A DNA stretch of 64,000 nucleotides. Origin: Thermoleophilales bacterium. Lineage in GTDB: Bacteria > Actinomycetota > Thermoleophilia > Solirubrobacterales > 70-9. This document shows, in pieces, positions 46,684-54,965 of the stretch. The DNA lies in the NCBI GenBank assembly GCA_020636895.1, contig JACJWZ010000001.1, positions 1,231,501 through 1,295,500 of the forward strand. The letters run 5' to 3'. Numbering within the stretch: position 1 is the first letter of the stretch; each line of letters opens with the position of its first letter. A program made the translations under genes and the position numbers. Under the pieces are notes generated by a model that was given only the letters and a program-made list of their open reading frames with translations, searched no databases and was not told where the DNA came from.

Positions 46684-46696
46684 CGGGTGACAGGTC
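46684..46696 (+). repeat. Half copy of the palindromic element (G)
   Basis: CGGGTGACAGGTC, the right arm of the element, without the left arm. It suggests a deletion product or a partial duplication. Confidence 0.65.
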
Positions 46697-46817
46697 GGGG
46701 CGCGGGCGGGCGGCGCGGTGTGTGCAGCGGGCGTCGCGGCGCGGGGGGCGCGGGCTCGCACGCGGCTTGCGGGCGGCGCGGCAGGGACGGCGCTGACCGG
46801 TGTCCGCGCCGGCGGCG

Positions 46818-47429
46818 TCAGCTCGGCAGGCGGCCCGACTTGACGATCGAGATGAACGCCTGCGGGATGCGGCGGCGGGAGCCGTCGAGGCCGTCGCGGA
46901 GCGCCGCCGCGGTCTCGGGGCCGTGCATCCCCGGCCCGTGCCCGGTGAGCAGGTGGAGCGGCTCGTAAGCGGCGAGCTTGCGCGGCGGCAGCATCCGCAG
47001 CATCGGGTGGACGCCCACGCGCTCGCCGCCGGCGCGGAAGTAGGTGCCGGTGCCGACGGCCTCGGGAACGATCAGAGCCCGCTCGTCGGGCGCCCAGAGC
47101 GCAAGCTCGTTCCAGAGCCGGTTGCGGACGAGCGGCACCGGCTCGAAGGGGGCGTCCTCCACCCCGCTCCAAGGAAGGCGGTGGTGCGGGATGTCGAAGC
47201 GCTCGGCGAAGGCGGCGCAGTCGCGGTTGTGGCGGTCGAGGAGCTGGACGACGGCACCGGGCTCGCCGACGGTGGCGAGGCGCTCGTCGGCACCCTCAGC
47301 CTCGATCGGGTCGATGATCCAGACGCCGTCGCCGATGCGCAGGGCGTGGCAGGCGCGCTGCATCACCTCGTCGGGATCCGGAAGCCAGGTGAGCCCGAGG
47401 TCGTGATCCTCGAAGGCGGGCTCGGCCAT
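46818..47429 (-). CDS. Metallo-beta-lactamase-fold-like protein with incomplete metal site
   Basis: 203 residues. The order of elements follows the fold: VWIIDPIEAEGADERL (first strand with Asp), AVVQLLDRHNRDCAAFAERF at the place of HxHxDH, then LIVPEAVGTGTYFRAGGERV and HLLTGHGPGMHGPETAAAL (last His region). Only Asp/His/Asp of DRHNRDCA and the final histidines remain of the metal ligands, so activity would need a different set. No neighbour suggests a substrate. A wholly different hydrolase fold is possible. Confidence 0.55.
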   Translation of the reverse strand: MAEPAFEDHDLGLTWLPDPDEVMQRACHALRIGDGVWIIDPIEAEGADERLATVGEPGAVVQLLDRHNRDCAAFAERFDIPHHRLPWSGVEDAPFEPVPLVRNRLWNELALWAPDERALIVPEAVGTGTYFRAGGERVGVHPMLRMLPPRKLAAYEPLHLLTGHGPGMHGPETAAALRDGLDGSRRRIPQAFISIVKSGRLPS

Positions 47430-47463
47430 CGCGCGAGTGCCGCTCCCCCGGGCGCCGCAGCGC

Positions 47464-49152
47464 TCAGGAGGTGACGGCGCCCTCCGACGCGCTCGAGACG
47501 CTCTTGGCGTACTTCGCCATCACGCCGGTCGGGAAGAGCGGCTCCGGCGCCTCGTAGGCGGCGACGCGCTCTGCGATCTCCTCGTCGCTGAGGTCGACGT
47601 CGATGGTCCGGTTCGCGACGTCGATCGTGATCTGATCACCCTCGCGTATCGCGGCGATCGGACCGCCCTTGACCGCCTCCGGGGCGACGTGGCCGATCAT
47701 CAGCCCGCGCGTTGCTCCTGAGAACCGTCCGTCAGTGATCAGCGCGACGTCCTCGCCGTGGCCGGCGCCGACGATCGCGGCGGTCACCTGCAGCATCTCG
47801 CGCATCCCGGGCCCGCCGGTCGGGCCCTCGTTGCGGATGACGATGATGTCGCCGGCGTTGATCCCGCCCTCCTTGACGACCTTGAAGCAGTCCTCCTCGC
47901 GCTCGAACACACGAGCCGGACCGGTCTGACCGAGGCGCTCGGTGCCGGCGACCTTGACCACCGCCCCCTCCGGAGCGATGTTGCCGTGCAGGATCGCCAG
48001 CCCGCCCTGCTTCTTGACCGGGTCGTCGACGGGGCGCACGACCTCCTGACCGGGAAGCTCGGAGGCGTCGTCAGCCTCCTCGCCGATCGTGCGGCCGCTG
48101 ACCGTGATCTGGTCGCGATGCAGGAGCCCGGCCTCGTCGAGGCGCTTGAGCAGCAGCGGCACGCCGCCGGCCGCGTTCAGGTCGGTAGCGACGAAGCGGC
48201 CGCCGGGCTTGAGGTCGGCGAACAGCGGCGTCTCCCGCGAGATCCGCTCGAAGTCGGCCATCTCGAGGGGTACGCCGGCCTCCTTGGCGACGGCGAGCAG
48301 GTGCAGGACGCCGTTGGTCGAGCCCCCGGAAGCGCATACGCAGGCGATCGCGTTCTCGAGCGACTCCTTCGTGATGACCTTGCTCGGCCGCAGGTCTTCG
48401 GCGAGCACCTGCATGACCAGCTCGCCGACCTTCTCGGCCACGGTCGTCTTGTGCTCATCCTCGGCGGGGACCATCGCCGAACCACCAGGGGAGATCCCCA
48501 GCGCCTCGAATGCACAGGCCATCGTGTTGGCCGTGAACTGGGCGCCGCAGGCGCCGGCGCCGGGGCTTGCGACGTTCTCGAGGTCGGTGAGCTCCTCGTC
48601 ACTCATCGTCCCCGCGTTGTGGGCGCCGATCGCCTCGAAGACGTCGAGGATCGTCACGTCGCGGCCCTTGTAGCGGCCGGGCGCGATCGAGCCGCCGTAG
48701 AGCATCAGCGAGGGGATGTCGAGGCGGGCGAGCGCCATCACGCAGCCGGGGATCGTCTTGTCGCAGGCGGAGAGCGCGATCACGGCGTCGAACTGGTAGC
48801 CGCGGGCGGTCAGCTCGATCGAATCGGCGATCACCTCGCGGCTGACCAGCGAGCTCTTCATCCCGGCGGTGCCCATCGTGATCCCGTCGGAGATCGCGAT
48901 CGTGTTGAACTCCATCGGCGTACCGCCGGCGGCGCGCACGCCCTCCTTGATGTGGGCGGCGAGGCCGCGCAGGTGGAAGTTGCAGGGCATCGCCTCGATC
49001 CAGGTGTTGGCGATCCCGATCGTCGGACGCTTGAGCGCGTCGTCGCCGAACCCGATGCCCTTCATGTAGGCGCGGGCCGCGGCGCGGTCGGGTCCGTCGA
49101 ACACGGCCGCCGAGCGCGGGCGCGGCAGCGCCGTGGTGGTCTGCTCGCTCAT
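47464..49152 (-). CDS. ilvD: Dihydroxy-acid dehydratase
   Basis: 562 residues, the normal IlvD/Edd length. Fe-S cluster Cys residues: AMPCNFHLRGLAAHIKEGV, ALSACDKTIPGCVMALARL and GAGACGAQFTANTMACAF. Converts dihydroxyisovalerate and dihydroxymethylvalerate to the ketoacids in valine and isoleucine synthesis. Other landmarks: ISDGITMGTAGMKSSLVSRE, CASGGSTNGVLHLLAV, GPTGGPGMREML. Alone here; no other ilv genes next to it. Confidence 0.96.
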   Translation of the reverse strand: MSEQTTTALPRPRSAAVFDGPDRAAARAYMKGIGFGDDALKRPTIGIANTWIEAMPCNFHLRGLAAHIKEGVRAAGGTPMEFNTIAISDGITMGTAGMKSSLVSREVIADSIELTARGYQFDAVIALSACDKTIPGCVMALARLDIPSLMLYGGSIAPGRYKGRDVTILDVFEAIGAHNAGTMSDEELTDLENVASPGAGACGAQFTANTMACAFEALGISPGGSAMVPAEDEHKTTVAEKVGELVMQVLAEDLRPSKVITKESLENAIACVCASGGSTNGVLHLLAVAKEAGVPLEMADFERISRETPLFADLKPGGRFVATDLNAAGGVPLLLKRLDEAGLLHRDQITVSGRTIGEEADDASELPGQEVVRPVDDPVKKQGGLAILHGNIAPEGAVVKVAGTERLGQTGPARVFEREEDCFKVVKEGGINAGDIIVIRNEGPTGGPGMREMLQVTAAIVGAGHGEDVALITDGRFSGATRGLMIGHVAPEAVKGGPIAAIREGDQITIDVANRTIDVDLSDEEIAERVAAYEAPEPLFPTGVMAKYAKSVSSASEGAVTS

Positions 49153-49170
49153 CCTCCGGAGACTAGTGAC

Positions 49171-49746
49171 CTAGATGCCGGCGCCCGCGGGAGAGCGCCC
49201 CGTCCACTCGCTGAGCCGGACGAGATCGCGGCGCACGTGGTCGGGATCGAGCTGCCGCCCAGGCAGGTTCATGTTCGCGGCGCGGATCAGGCCGCGCTCG
49301 TCGCCGCGCAGCGCCATCCACTTCGCCAGCACGTCGTCGGCATCGGGCAGACGCTGGGCGTTCTCGGGCTCGGAGCGGTCCGGGAAGGCGACGCAGTGCT
49401 CGTTCAGGAGCTCGCCGGAGGCGACATCGAAGCTCACGATCGGCTTGTGCGGGTAGATCAGGTAGCCGTAGACGGGAATCCCATCCTCGCCCGGCTCGCC
49501 GTAGACGTGCACGAAGCCGAGGGCCTTGTAGGCCTCGAAAGCCTCCTCGCCAAGCACGGAGCGCAGGAGCTGCTCGGCCCGGCGCTCGGCGCGGAGCTCG
49601 CGACCGGGGTCGGGGAGGTGATCGCGGGAGCCGCCAGCGGAGGGGCCGCGCAGTCGCTCGAAGGACCGCCGTGCCCAGGGTCCCGCAGCAACCGCTGCTG
49701 CGGTCAGCGCGCAGACTGCGACGCACGCGATCACGAGCGCGCTCAA
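49171..49746 (-). CDS. N-terminally anchored protein of unknown function
   Basis: 191 residues. One N-terminal hydrophobic helix (LVIACVAVCALTAAAVAAGP) followed by a basic linker, then a soluble domain with LRSVLGEEAFEAYKALGFV, GIPVYGYLIYPHKPIVSFDV and CVAFPDRSEPENAQRLPDAD. The latter stretch has the look of a small PAS/LOV-size alpha-beta domain, but I do not recognise it. No clear enzymatic signature. Confidence 0.65.
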   Translation of the reverse strand: MSALVIACVAVCALTAAAVAAGPWARRSFERLRGPSAGGSRDHLPDPGRELRAERRAEQLLRSVLGEEAFEAYKALGFVHVYGEPGEDGIPVYGYLIYPHKPIVSFDVASGELLNEHCVAFPDRSEPENAQRLPDADDVLAKWMALRGDERGLIRAANMNLPGRQLDPDHVRRDLVRLSEWTGRSPAGAGI

Positions 49747-49768
49747 ACCTCGCCCCCCCGGACTTGGC

Positions 49769-50014
49769 TCATCCGCCGGCGGCCGGCGGGAAGAAAATCA
49801 CCCGCTCGGCGTCGCGGGGAACTTCGGCGAAATCCCTGACCATCTGCGCCTCCCGCTTGCCCCCCGATTCGATCGTCGGGACCGCGGCCCACATCCCCTG
49901 GTCGAGTTGCTCGCGGAACGCCCGGATCAGCTCGGCCTCCTCCTCCTCGAGCTCTGGGTCGCCCTCGGCGAGCAGGAGATCACCATGCCCCGGCTTCATG
50001 CGGACGAGCTTCAT
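49769..50014 (-). CDS. Small acidic protein of unknown function
   Basis: 81 residues from ATG 50014: MKLVRMKPGHGDLLLAEGDP opens with a short beta strand, followed by an acidic helix (ELEEEEAELIRAFREQLDQG) and a strand-rich end (MVRDFAEVPRDAERVIFFPP). Size and shape fit a small adaptor or a Ubl-like/multi-strand peptide. It overlaps nothing and has good coding bias compared with other frames over the same DNA. Confidence 0.6.
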   Translation of the reverse strand: MKLVRMKPGHGDLLLAEGDPELEEEEAELIRAFREQLDQGMWAAVPTIESGGKREAQMVRDFAEVPRDAERVIFFPPAAGG

Positions 50015-50027
50015 GGCCCGGATTATG

Positions 50028-50930
50028 TCACCGGACCTCGGGCTCGGCGGCCGCGCCGCGCTCGAGATCGGCCTCGAGGTGCTCGGCGATACCCAGCGCG
50101 TCGACGGGACCCGGACCCGCACCGACGTCCCGGAGCCCACGCCGGATCGCCTCCGCCGCAACCTCCCGCGCCCGCACGGCGGCTTCGCGCAAGGGCCAGC
50201 CGCGCGCCAGCAGCGCCGCCAGGCTCGAGCTCTGCGTGCAGCCCGAGCCGTGGGCGGCTCCATCGGGATGAAGGCGCCCGGGGATGGCGAGCGGGTCGCC
50301 CGCGCCGTCATCGAGCAGATCGGTGCCGTCGGCGTGACCGCCGGTGACGATCACCGCCCCCGGGCCGAGCGCCCGCACCGCCGCGGCGAGCCGGACCGGG
50401 TCAGCCCCGAAGTCGCGCTCGAGACCGGCCAGGCGCCGCGCCTCCGGCAGGTTCGGGGTGAGCACGTCGGCCCGCGGGAGGATCAGCTCGACGAGCGCAC
50501 CGCGGGCATCCTCGGCAAGCAACTCGGCGCCGCTCTCGGAGACCATCACCGGGTCGACCACGACCGGCACCTCTTCGGGAAGCCCGTCCAACGCCTCGGC
50601 CACCGCAGCGATCGTCGCCCGGTCACCGAGCATCCCGACCTTGACGGCGTCGACGCGGATGTCCGACTGAACCGCCTGGACCTGCGCGATCACGATCTCA
50701 GGAGGGATCGGATGGATCGCCGTCACCCCGACGGTGTTCTGCGCCGTTATCGCCGTTATCGCAGTCGTCCCGTGCACCCCGAGGGCCGCGAACGCCTTCA
50801 GGTCCGCCTGGATGCCCGCGCCTCCGCCGGAGTCCGACCCCGCGATGGAGAGAGCGACCGGTGTCCTGCGAGCGGCGGACAAGATGGACGCGATCGTAGT
50901 GACCGCGAGGTGCGGCTCCCTGCGGCTCAT
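50028..50930 (-). CDS. thiD: Hydroxymethylpyrimidine/phosphomethylpyrimidine kinase
   Basis: 300 residues. Ribokinase-family kinase that phosphorylates HMP twice in thiamine synthesis. Motifs: LSIAGSDSGGGAGIQADLKA at the N-terminus, VDPVMVSESGAELLAEDA, TPNLPEARRLAGL, and the GSGCTQSSSLAALLARGW anion-hole region near the end. Its ATG overlaps the dprA stop (ATGA). Thiamine and DNA-uptake genes are not otherwise linked, so this is probably an accident of gene order. N-terminal ~20 residues before LSIAGSDSG may be over-extended. Confidence 0.93.
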   Translation of the reverse strand: MSRREPHLAVTTIASILSAARRTPVALSIAGSDSGGGAGIQADLKAFAALGVHGTTAITAITAQNTVGVTAIHPIPPEIVIAQVQAVQSDIRVDAVKVGMLGDRATIAAVAEALDGLPEEVPVVVDPVMVSESGAELLAEDARGALVELILPRADVLTPNLPEARRLAGLERDFGADPVRLAAAVRALGPGAVIVTGGHADGTDLLDDGAGDPLAIPGRLHPDGAAHGSGCTQSSSLAALLARGWPLREAAVRAREVAAEAIRRGLRDVGAGPGPVDALGIAEHLEADLERGAAAEPEVR

Positions 50931-52057
50931 GGCGGCGGAGCCTGCTGCGCGGTGCGAGCGAGCCTGCCCGCCGCGTCGCTGCGCACGTATTCCAGGCGCT
51001 CGAGCCGGCCCAGCGCCGCCTGCGTCGCCGGGAACGGCAGCGAGGTCTGCGACGCGACGGCACCGGGTGTCGCCGCACCGTCCTCGACGGCAGCGAGGAC
51101 GGTGCGCACCTCGCCATCCAGCGGCGGCCCGTAGGCGGGGGGAACCTCGGCACCCGGGCCGAGGAGGAGATCGAGCACGTCCCGGGCCTCCCGGATCACC
51201 GCGGCACCATCGGCGAGGAGCCGGTTCGCGCCGCCCGAGCGCCACGAGTTGACCGGACCCGGGACCGCCCCCACCTGACGTCCGATCTCCATCGCCATCT
51301 CCGCCGTGATCAGCGACCCCGATCGTTCGGCCGCCTCGACGACGATGGTGATCGCCCCCATCGCGGCCATCAGCCGGTTGCGCGCGGGAAACACCCAGCG
51401 GAAAGTCGGAGAGCACGGCGGCAGCTCGGAGACGACCGTCCCGCGCGCGCGGATCCGGGTGAAGAGGTGCGAGCGCGTGCGTGGGTAGGGGCGATCCGCG
51501 CCGGCCCCGAGGACCGCCACCGTGGGCCCGCCGCCTGCGAGCGCGCCCTCGTGCGCGGCGGAGTCGACGCCGAGCGCCATGCCGCTGATCACCGTGAGTC
51601 CGCTGGAGGCCAGGAGCCGCGAGAGCTCGTGGGCGATCTCGCGCCCGTAGGCGCCGGCCCGGCGAGAGCCGACGATCGTCACCGAGCGGTCGAGCTGCGC
51701 CCCCGTCAGCGCGGATCGCTCGCCCGAGCAGAACAGCGCCCGCGGCATCGCCTCGCCCAGTACGCGCAGGCTGGATGGGAAGTCGGAGCGATGAACGCAG
51801 GTGCTCCAGCAGCCGGTGCTCCTGAGCGAGTCCAGGAGGCGCTGGTAAGCCAGCGGGTCCCCGGCCCGCTCGAGCGCGCTCGACTCTCCGCGTGGATCGA
51901 CCGCGCGGACCAGGGACTCGTCTCCGAGCGCCAGCAGGTCCTTCGCTCGCTCGCCGACCCTGCCGTCGACCGAGCGGTCGATGTGGCCGGCCAAAGCCGA
52001 GAGCAGCAGGCCACGCCTCGCGCAGTCGGGACAGGTGACCGACCCCTCGGTCGTCAC
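50927..52057 (-). CDS. dprA: DNA-processing protein DprA
   Basis: 376 residues, GTG start overlapping the comM stop (GTGA). Rossmann-fold core with VTIVGSRRAGAYGREIAHEL, ISGMALGVDSAAHEGAL, AVLGAGADRPYPRTRSHLF and RNRLMAAMGAITIVVEAAER. It loads RecA onto incoming single-stranded DNA during transformation. The N-terminal part has an unusual Cys-rich opening (CPDCARRG) like a zinc knuckle, and the C-terminal ~60 residues form a winged-helix-like domain (LLDGEVRTVLAAVEDGAAT region). Confidence 0.94.
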   Translation of the reverse strand: MTTEGSVTCPDCARRGLLLSALAGHIDRSVDGRVGERAKDLLALGDESLVRAVDPRGESSALERAGDPLAYQRLLDSLRSTGCWSTCVHRSDFPSSLRVLGEAMPRALFCSGERSALTGAQLDRSVTIVGSRRAGAYGREIAHELSRLLASSGLTVISGMALGVDSAAHEGALAGGGPTVAVLGAGADRPYPRTRSHLFTRIRARGTVVSELPPCSPTFRWVFPARNRLMAAMGAITIVVEAAERSGSLITAEMAMEIGRQVGAVPGPVNSWRSGGANRLLADGAAVIREARDVLDLLLGPGAEVPPAYGPPLDGEVRTVLAAVEDGAATPGAVASQTSLPFPATQAALGRLERLEYVRSDAAGRLARTAQQAPPP

Positions 52058-53565
52058 TGGTCCTCCCCCCTTCGCCGCCGCAGGCTCAGCGCGAGATCGA
52101 TGTGGCGGGCCCCGATGTCAGCGGTGCCCTCCAGGTCCGCGACCGTCCGCGCCACCTTGAGCACCCGGTTCCACCCCCGCCCGCTCAGGCCCATGCGCTC
52201 ATGCCCCTCCCGGAGAGCTTCCGCTCCGGCCGCGTCGGGCCGCGCATGCTCGGCGAGCTCCGGCTCGCTCATCGTCGCGTTGACGCGCCCCGGACCGAGC
52301 CGGTTCGCCTGCCGTTCGCGGGCCAGCGCCACACGCACGGCCACCTCCTCGGAGGACTCCCCGTCGTCGTCCGCCAGCTCCGCCGCGGTGGGCTGCTCGA
52401 CGGCGAGCGAGATGTCGAAGCGATCCGCGAGCGCCCCGGAGAGGCGCGCGGAGTACGCCCGCACCTGATCGGGGCGGCACCTGCACCGCTGCGCACCCGC
52501 CCCGTGTCCGCAGGGGCACGGATTCGCGGCCGCGCAGACCTGGAACCCGGCGGGAAGCGTGATCGAGCCGTGGGCCCGCGAGATCGTCACCCGGCCCTCC
52601 TCCAGGGGCTGGCGCAGCGCCTCGAGGCTCGCCCGCGTGAACTCCCCGAGCTCGTCCAAGAAGAGGACGCCACGGTGCGCGAGCGTGATCTCCCCGGGCC
52701 GCGGCGGCGACCCGCCACCGACGAGCCCGGCAGCGGAGATGGTGTGGTGCGGAGCGCGGAACGGTCTCGCAGCGAGCGTTCCGTCTCGCGGCGGGCGTCC
52801 GGCGATGCTGGCGATCTTCGTCACCTCGATGGCCTCGGCCGAGGTAAGAGGTGGAAGCAGGGACGGAAGGCGTCTCGCCGCCAGCGACTTGCCGGCACCG
52901 GGCGGGCCGACGACCAGCAGACCGTGTCCTCCAGCCGCGGCGACCTCGAGCGCGTAGCGAAGCGGTCCCTGACCACGCAGATCGGCGAGGTCAGGCAGCC
53001 CTCGGTCGACGACGCGCGGCCCCGGAAGCACCGGCTCCGGGGGGAGCACGCCCTTTGCCAGATCCCTGAGATCTGTGAGGCGACGGAGCGCCGCGATCCG
53101 GAGACCGCCGACGAGCCCCGCCTCCCCGAAGTTGGCGGCCGCCGCGGCGATCCCGGACGGCTCCCCGGGCTCGGCGCGGGCGGCGCGCTCGGCCATGGCG
53201 AGGACGCCGCTGAGCCCGCGGACGCTCCCGTCGAGAGCGAGCTCGCCGGCGAACCACCATCCCTCCAACTCCGGCCCTTCCACCTGCTTGGAGGCGCGCA
53301 GGATGGCCGCCGCGATCGCAAGATCGAAGCCTGGACCCGCCTTGCGCAGGTCGGCGGGCGCGAGGCTGGCGGTGATCCTCGTCAGCGGGAAGTCGAAGCC
53401 GCTGTTGACGATCGCCGCCCGCACACGCTCGCGCGACTCCCGCACCGCAGCGTCAGGAAGACCGACGAGGGAGAAGGACGGTAGACCGCGGTGGATGTCG
53501 ATCTCGACATCGACCGGGACGGCGTCGACCCCCTGGATGGCGAATGTGCGGGTGCGAGAGAGCAC
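52054..53565 (-). CDS. comM: YifB/ComM Mg-chelatase-like AAA+ ATPase
   Basis: 503 residues from GTG 53565 (VLSRTRTFAIQGVDAV); an upward extension to 53685 would translate a structured intergenic region and is rejected. The N-terminal Lon-protease-like domain (~1-180, TRITASLAPADLRKAGPGF) is followed by the ATPase: Walker A VGPPGAGKSLAARRLPSL, Walker B LFLDELGEF and a Cys-rich zinc-like loop CAAANPCPCGHGAGAQRCRC. ComM promotes branch migration during natural transformation. It is overlapped by dprA. Confidence 0.94.
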   Translation of the reverse strand: MLSRTRTFAIQGVDAVPVDVEIDIHRGLPSFSLVGLPDAAVRESRERVRAAIVNSGFDFPLTRITASLAPADLRKAGPGFDLAIAAAILRASKQVEGPELEGWWFAGELALDGSVRGLSGVLAMAERAARAEPGEPSGIAAAAANFGEAGLVGGLRIAALRRLTDLRDLAKGVLPPEPVLPGPRVVDRGLPDLADLRGQGPLRYALEVAAAGGHGLLVVGPPGAGKSLAARRLPSLLPPLTSAEAIEVTKIASIAGRPPRDGTLAARPFRAPHHTISAAGLVGGGSPPRPGEITLAHRGVLFLDELGEFTRASLEALRQPLEEGRVTISRAHGSITLPAGFQVCAAANPCPCGHGAGAQRCRCRPDQVRAYSARLSGALADRFDISLAVEQPTAAELADDDGESSEEVAVRVALARERQANRLGPGRVNATMSEPELAEHARPDAAGAEALREGHERMGLSGRGWNRVLKVARTVADLEGTADIGARHIDLALSLRRRRGEDQ

Positions 53566-53610
53566 GGATCCGAAGCTAGGCGGACCGGTGTCACGCGTGG
53601 GAGACGCAAT

Positions 53611-53685
53611 GTGCCGATTTCCAGGCGGAACTGGAGAGATTCCCAGCGCCCGGAAGTCCTTGCACTTCCGTCCGTGAATCGGCAC
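53611..53685. other. Structured intergenic element between comM and yraN
   Basis: Outer dyad GTGCCGATT (53611-53619) with AATCGGCAC (53677-53685), inside it CCAG...CTGG (53621-53634) and CGGAAGT...ACTTCCG (53651-53670), all perfect. The region lies in the divergent comM-yraN promoter gap. It could be a structured RNA, a regulatory operator or a mobile repeat. Confidence 0.45.
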
Positions 53686-53752
53686 ACGGCGATCGCCACC
53701 CGTGCGCCGGATGCGATCACCCTGAAGCGATGATCAGAGAGCGACCGCGACG

Positions 53753-54124
53753 ATGACCGAGACCCGCCTTCGCACCGGCCGAATCGGCGAGGACGTCGCC
53801 TGCCGCCACCTCGAGGCGGCTGGGATGGTCCTCCTCCAACGCAACGCGCGCTCACGCGCGGGAGAACTCGACGTCATCGCGATTGACGGCGACGCCCTCG
53901 TGTTCGTCGAGGTGAAGACGATCCGGGCGGGCAACCGTCGTGGCCCGGAGCGGCCGGAGTTGGCGGTGGGGGTGCAGAAGCAGCGACAGGTGCGCCGCCT
54001 CGCGCGGGCCTGGCTGGCGGAGGCGTCACCTCCGCGCTACCGCGAGATGCGCTTCGACGTCGTCGGCGTTGAGCTCCGCGACGACGGCCACGGGACGCTC
54101 CGCCACATCAGGAGCGCGTTCTGA
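53753..54124 (+). CDS. UPF0102 (YraN) family, PD-(D/E)XK-like endonuclease fold
   Basis: 123 residues. The catalytic core is GELDVIAIDGDALVFVEVKT (D and ExK), with GRIGEDVACRHLEAAGMVLL before it. Family members have been reported as Holliday-junction-type or general nucleases, function unsettled. Divergent from comM, convergent with rnhB. The plus-strand orientation separates it from the otherwise minus-strand rnhB-comM-dprA block. Confidence 0.87.
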   Translation: MTETRLRTGRIGEDVACRHLEAAGMVLLQRNARSRAGELDVIAIDGDALVFVEVKTIRAGNRRGPERPELAVGVQKQRQVRRLARAWLAEASPPRYREMRFDVVGVELRDDGHGTLRHIRSAF

Positions 54125-54146
54125 GATGCGCCCGCCGGCGAGGGGC

Positions 54147-54965
54147 TCAGGCGCCGAGCTCGAGCTGGATGTAGGCGGTCGAAGCGAAGGAGCGGCGATG
54201 CAGGACGCAGATGCCGTTGGCTGCGATCGCCTCGCGATGGTCGGGCGTGGAGTAGCCGACGTTGCCGGCGAAGTTCCAGTCGGGGTAGTGCTCAGCGGCC
54301 TCCCGCATGTAGCGGTCGCGGGTCACCTTGGCGATCACCGACGCCGCTGCGATGGCGGCGCTGCGGGCGTCGCCGCCGACGACCGCCTCGTGCTCGACCG
54401 CGCAGCGGGAGCCGAGCCGGAAGCCGTCGCTGAGGCACTTGGCCCCGGGGACCGCCACCCGCGCCAGGCAGTCGCCGAGCGCGTTCAGGTTCGTAACGTG
54501 AAGTCCACGGCTGTCGATGCCGCCGGCGCAGCGGGCCGTGACCACGACCCTCGATGCCGCTGCCAGGACGGCCGGGTAGAGCCGTTCGCGGTCCTCCTCG
54601 GTCTGGCGCTTGGAGTCATCGAGACCCGCGAGCGACTTGCGGACCTCCGGGGTCAGGCAGCGGTAGTCGAGGAGTACGCCAGCAGCGACGAGCGGGCCCG
54701 CGAGCGATCCCCTCCCGGCCTCGTCGGCGCCCGCGACGAAGCGGTGTCCGAAAGCCTGATCGAAGCGGAACAGCCAGGCGGTTCGACGGCCGTCGGGACG
54801 GCCCTTGGCCCGGCGCCGGCGCTTGGCCCGCTTCGGGGGGGCGGCGGTCTCCTCCGGACTAGAAGATGCCGATCCGGTCGGGGGGCCAGTAGGTGGCGAA
54901 GGCCTCGCCGATGATCCAGTCTCGGGGAACGGGTCCCCAGAAGCGGCTGTCGTCGCTGGATCCAC
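54147..54965 (-). CDS. rnhB: RNase HII (start uncertain)
   Basis: 272 residues from ATG 54965. Catalytic motif GADEAGRGSLAGPLVAAGVL (Asp-Glu), GLDDSKRQTEEDRERLY, SLAGLDD and SVIAKVTRDRYMREAAEHY are intact. Removes ribonucleotides misincorporated in DNA. The frame overlaps the end of lepB by 107 bp; the first ~40 residues (PFPETGSSARPSPPTGPPTG) are Pro/Ser-rich and read as an out-of-frame translation of lepB, so the real start may be near the basic KRAKRRRR segment, where no standard start codon is present. Either a long overlap or a non-standard start must be true. Confidence 0.87.
   Translation of the reverse strand: MDPATTAASGDPFPETGSSARPSPPTGPPTGSASSSPEETAAPPKRAKRRRRAKGRPDGRRTAWLFRFDQAFGHRFVAGADEAGRGSLAGPLVAAGVLLDYRCLTPEVRKSLAGLDDSKRQTEEDRERLYPAVLAAASRVVVTARCAGGIDSRGLHVTNLNALGDCLARVAVPGAKCLSDGFRLGSRCAVEHEAVVGGDARSAAIAAASVIAKVTRDRYMREAAEHYPDWNFAGNVGYSTPDHREAIAANGICVLHRRSFASTAYIQLELGA

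Larger units (their letters stand above)
46432..46817. other. Gene-free convergent spacer with palindromic elements
   Basis: 386 bp between two convergent genes. It holds two complete 49-bp elements (46540-46588, 46621-46669) and a half copy (46684-46696). The rest is GC-rich low-complexity sequence (CGGGCGGGCGGCGCGG type). No gene is convincing here. Confidence 0.8.

Noticed and set aside
53566..53685. N-terminal extension of ComM to an ATG at 53685
   Set aside because: The extra 40 residues lack family similarity and coincide with a perfect multi-stem intergenic structure; the GTG at 53565 begins exactly at the conserved N-terminus.
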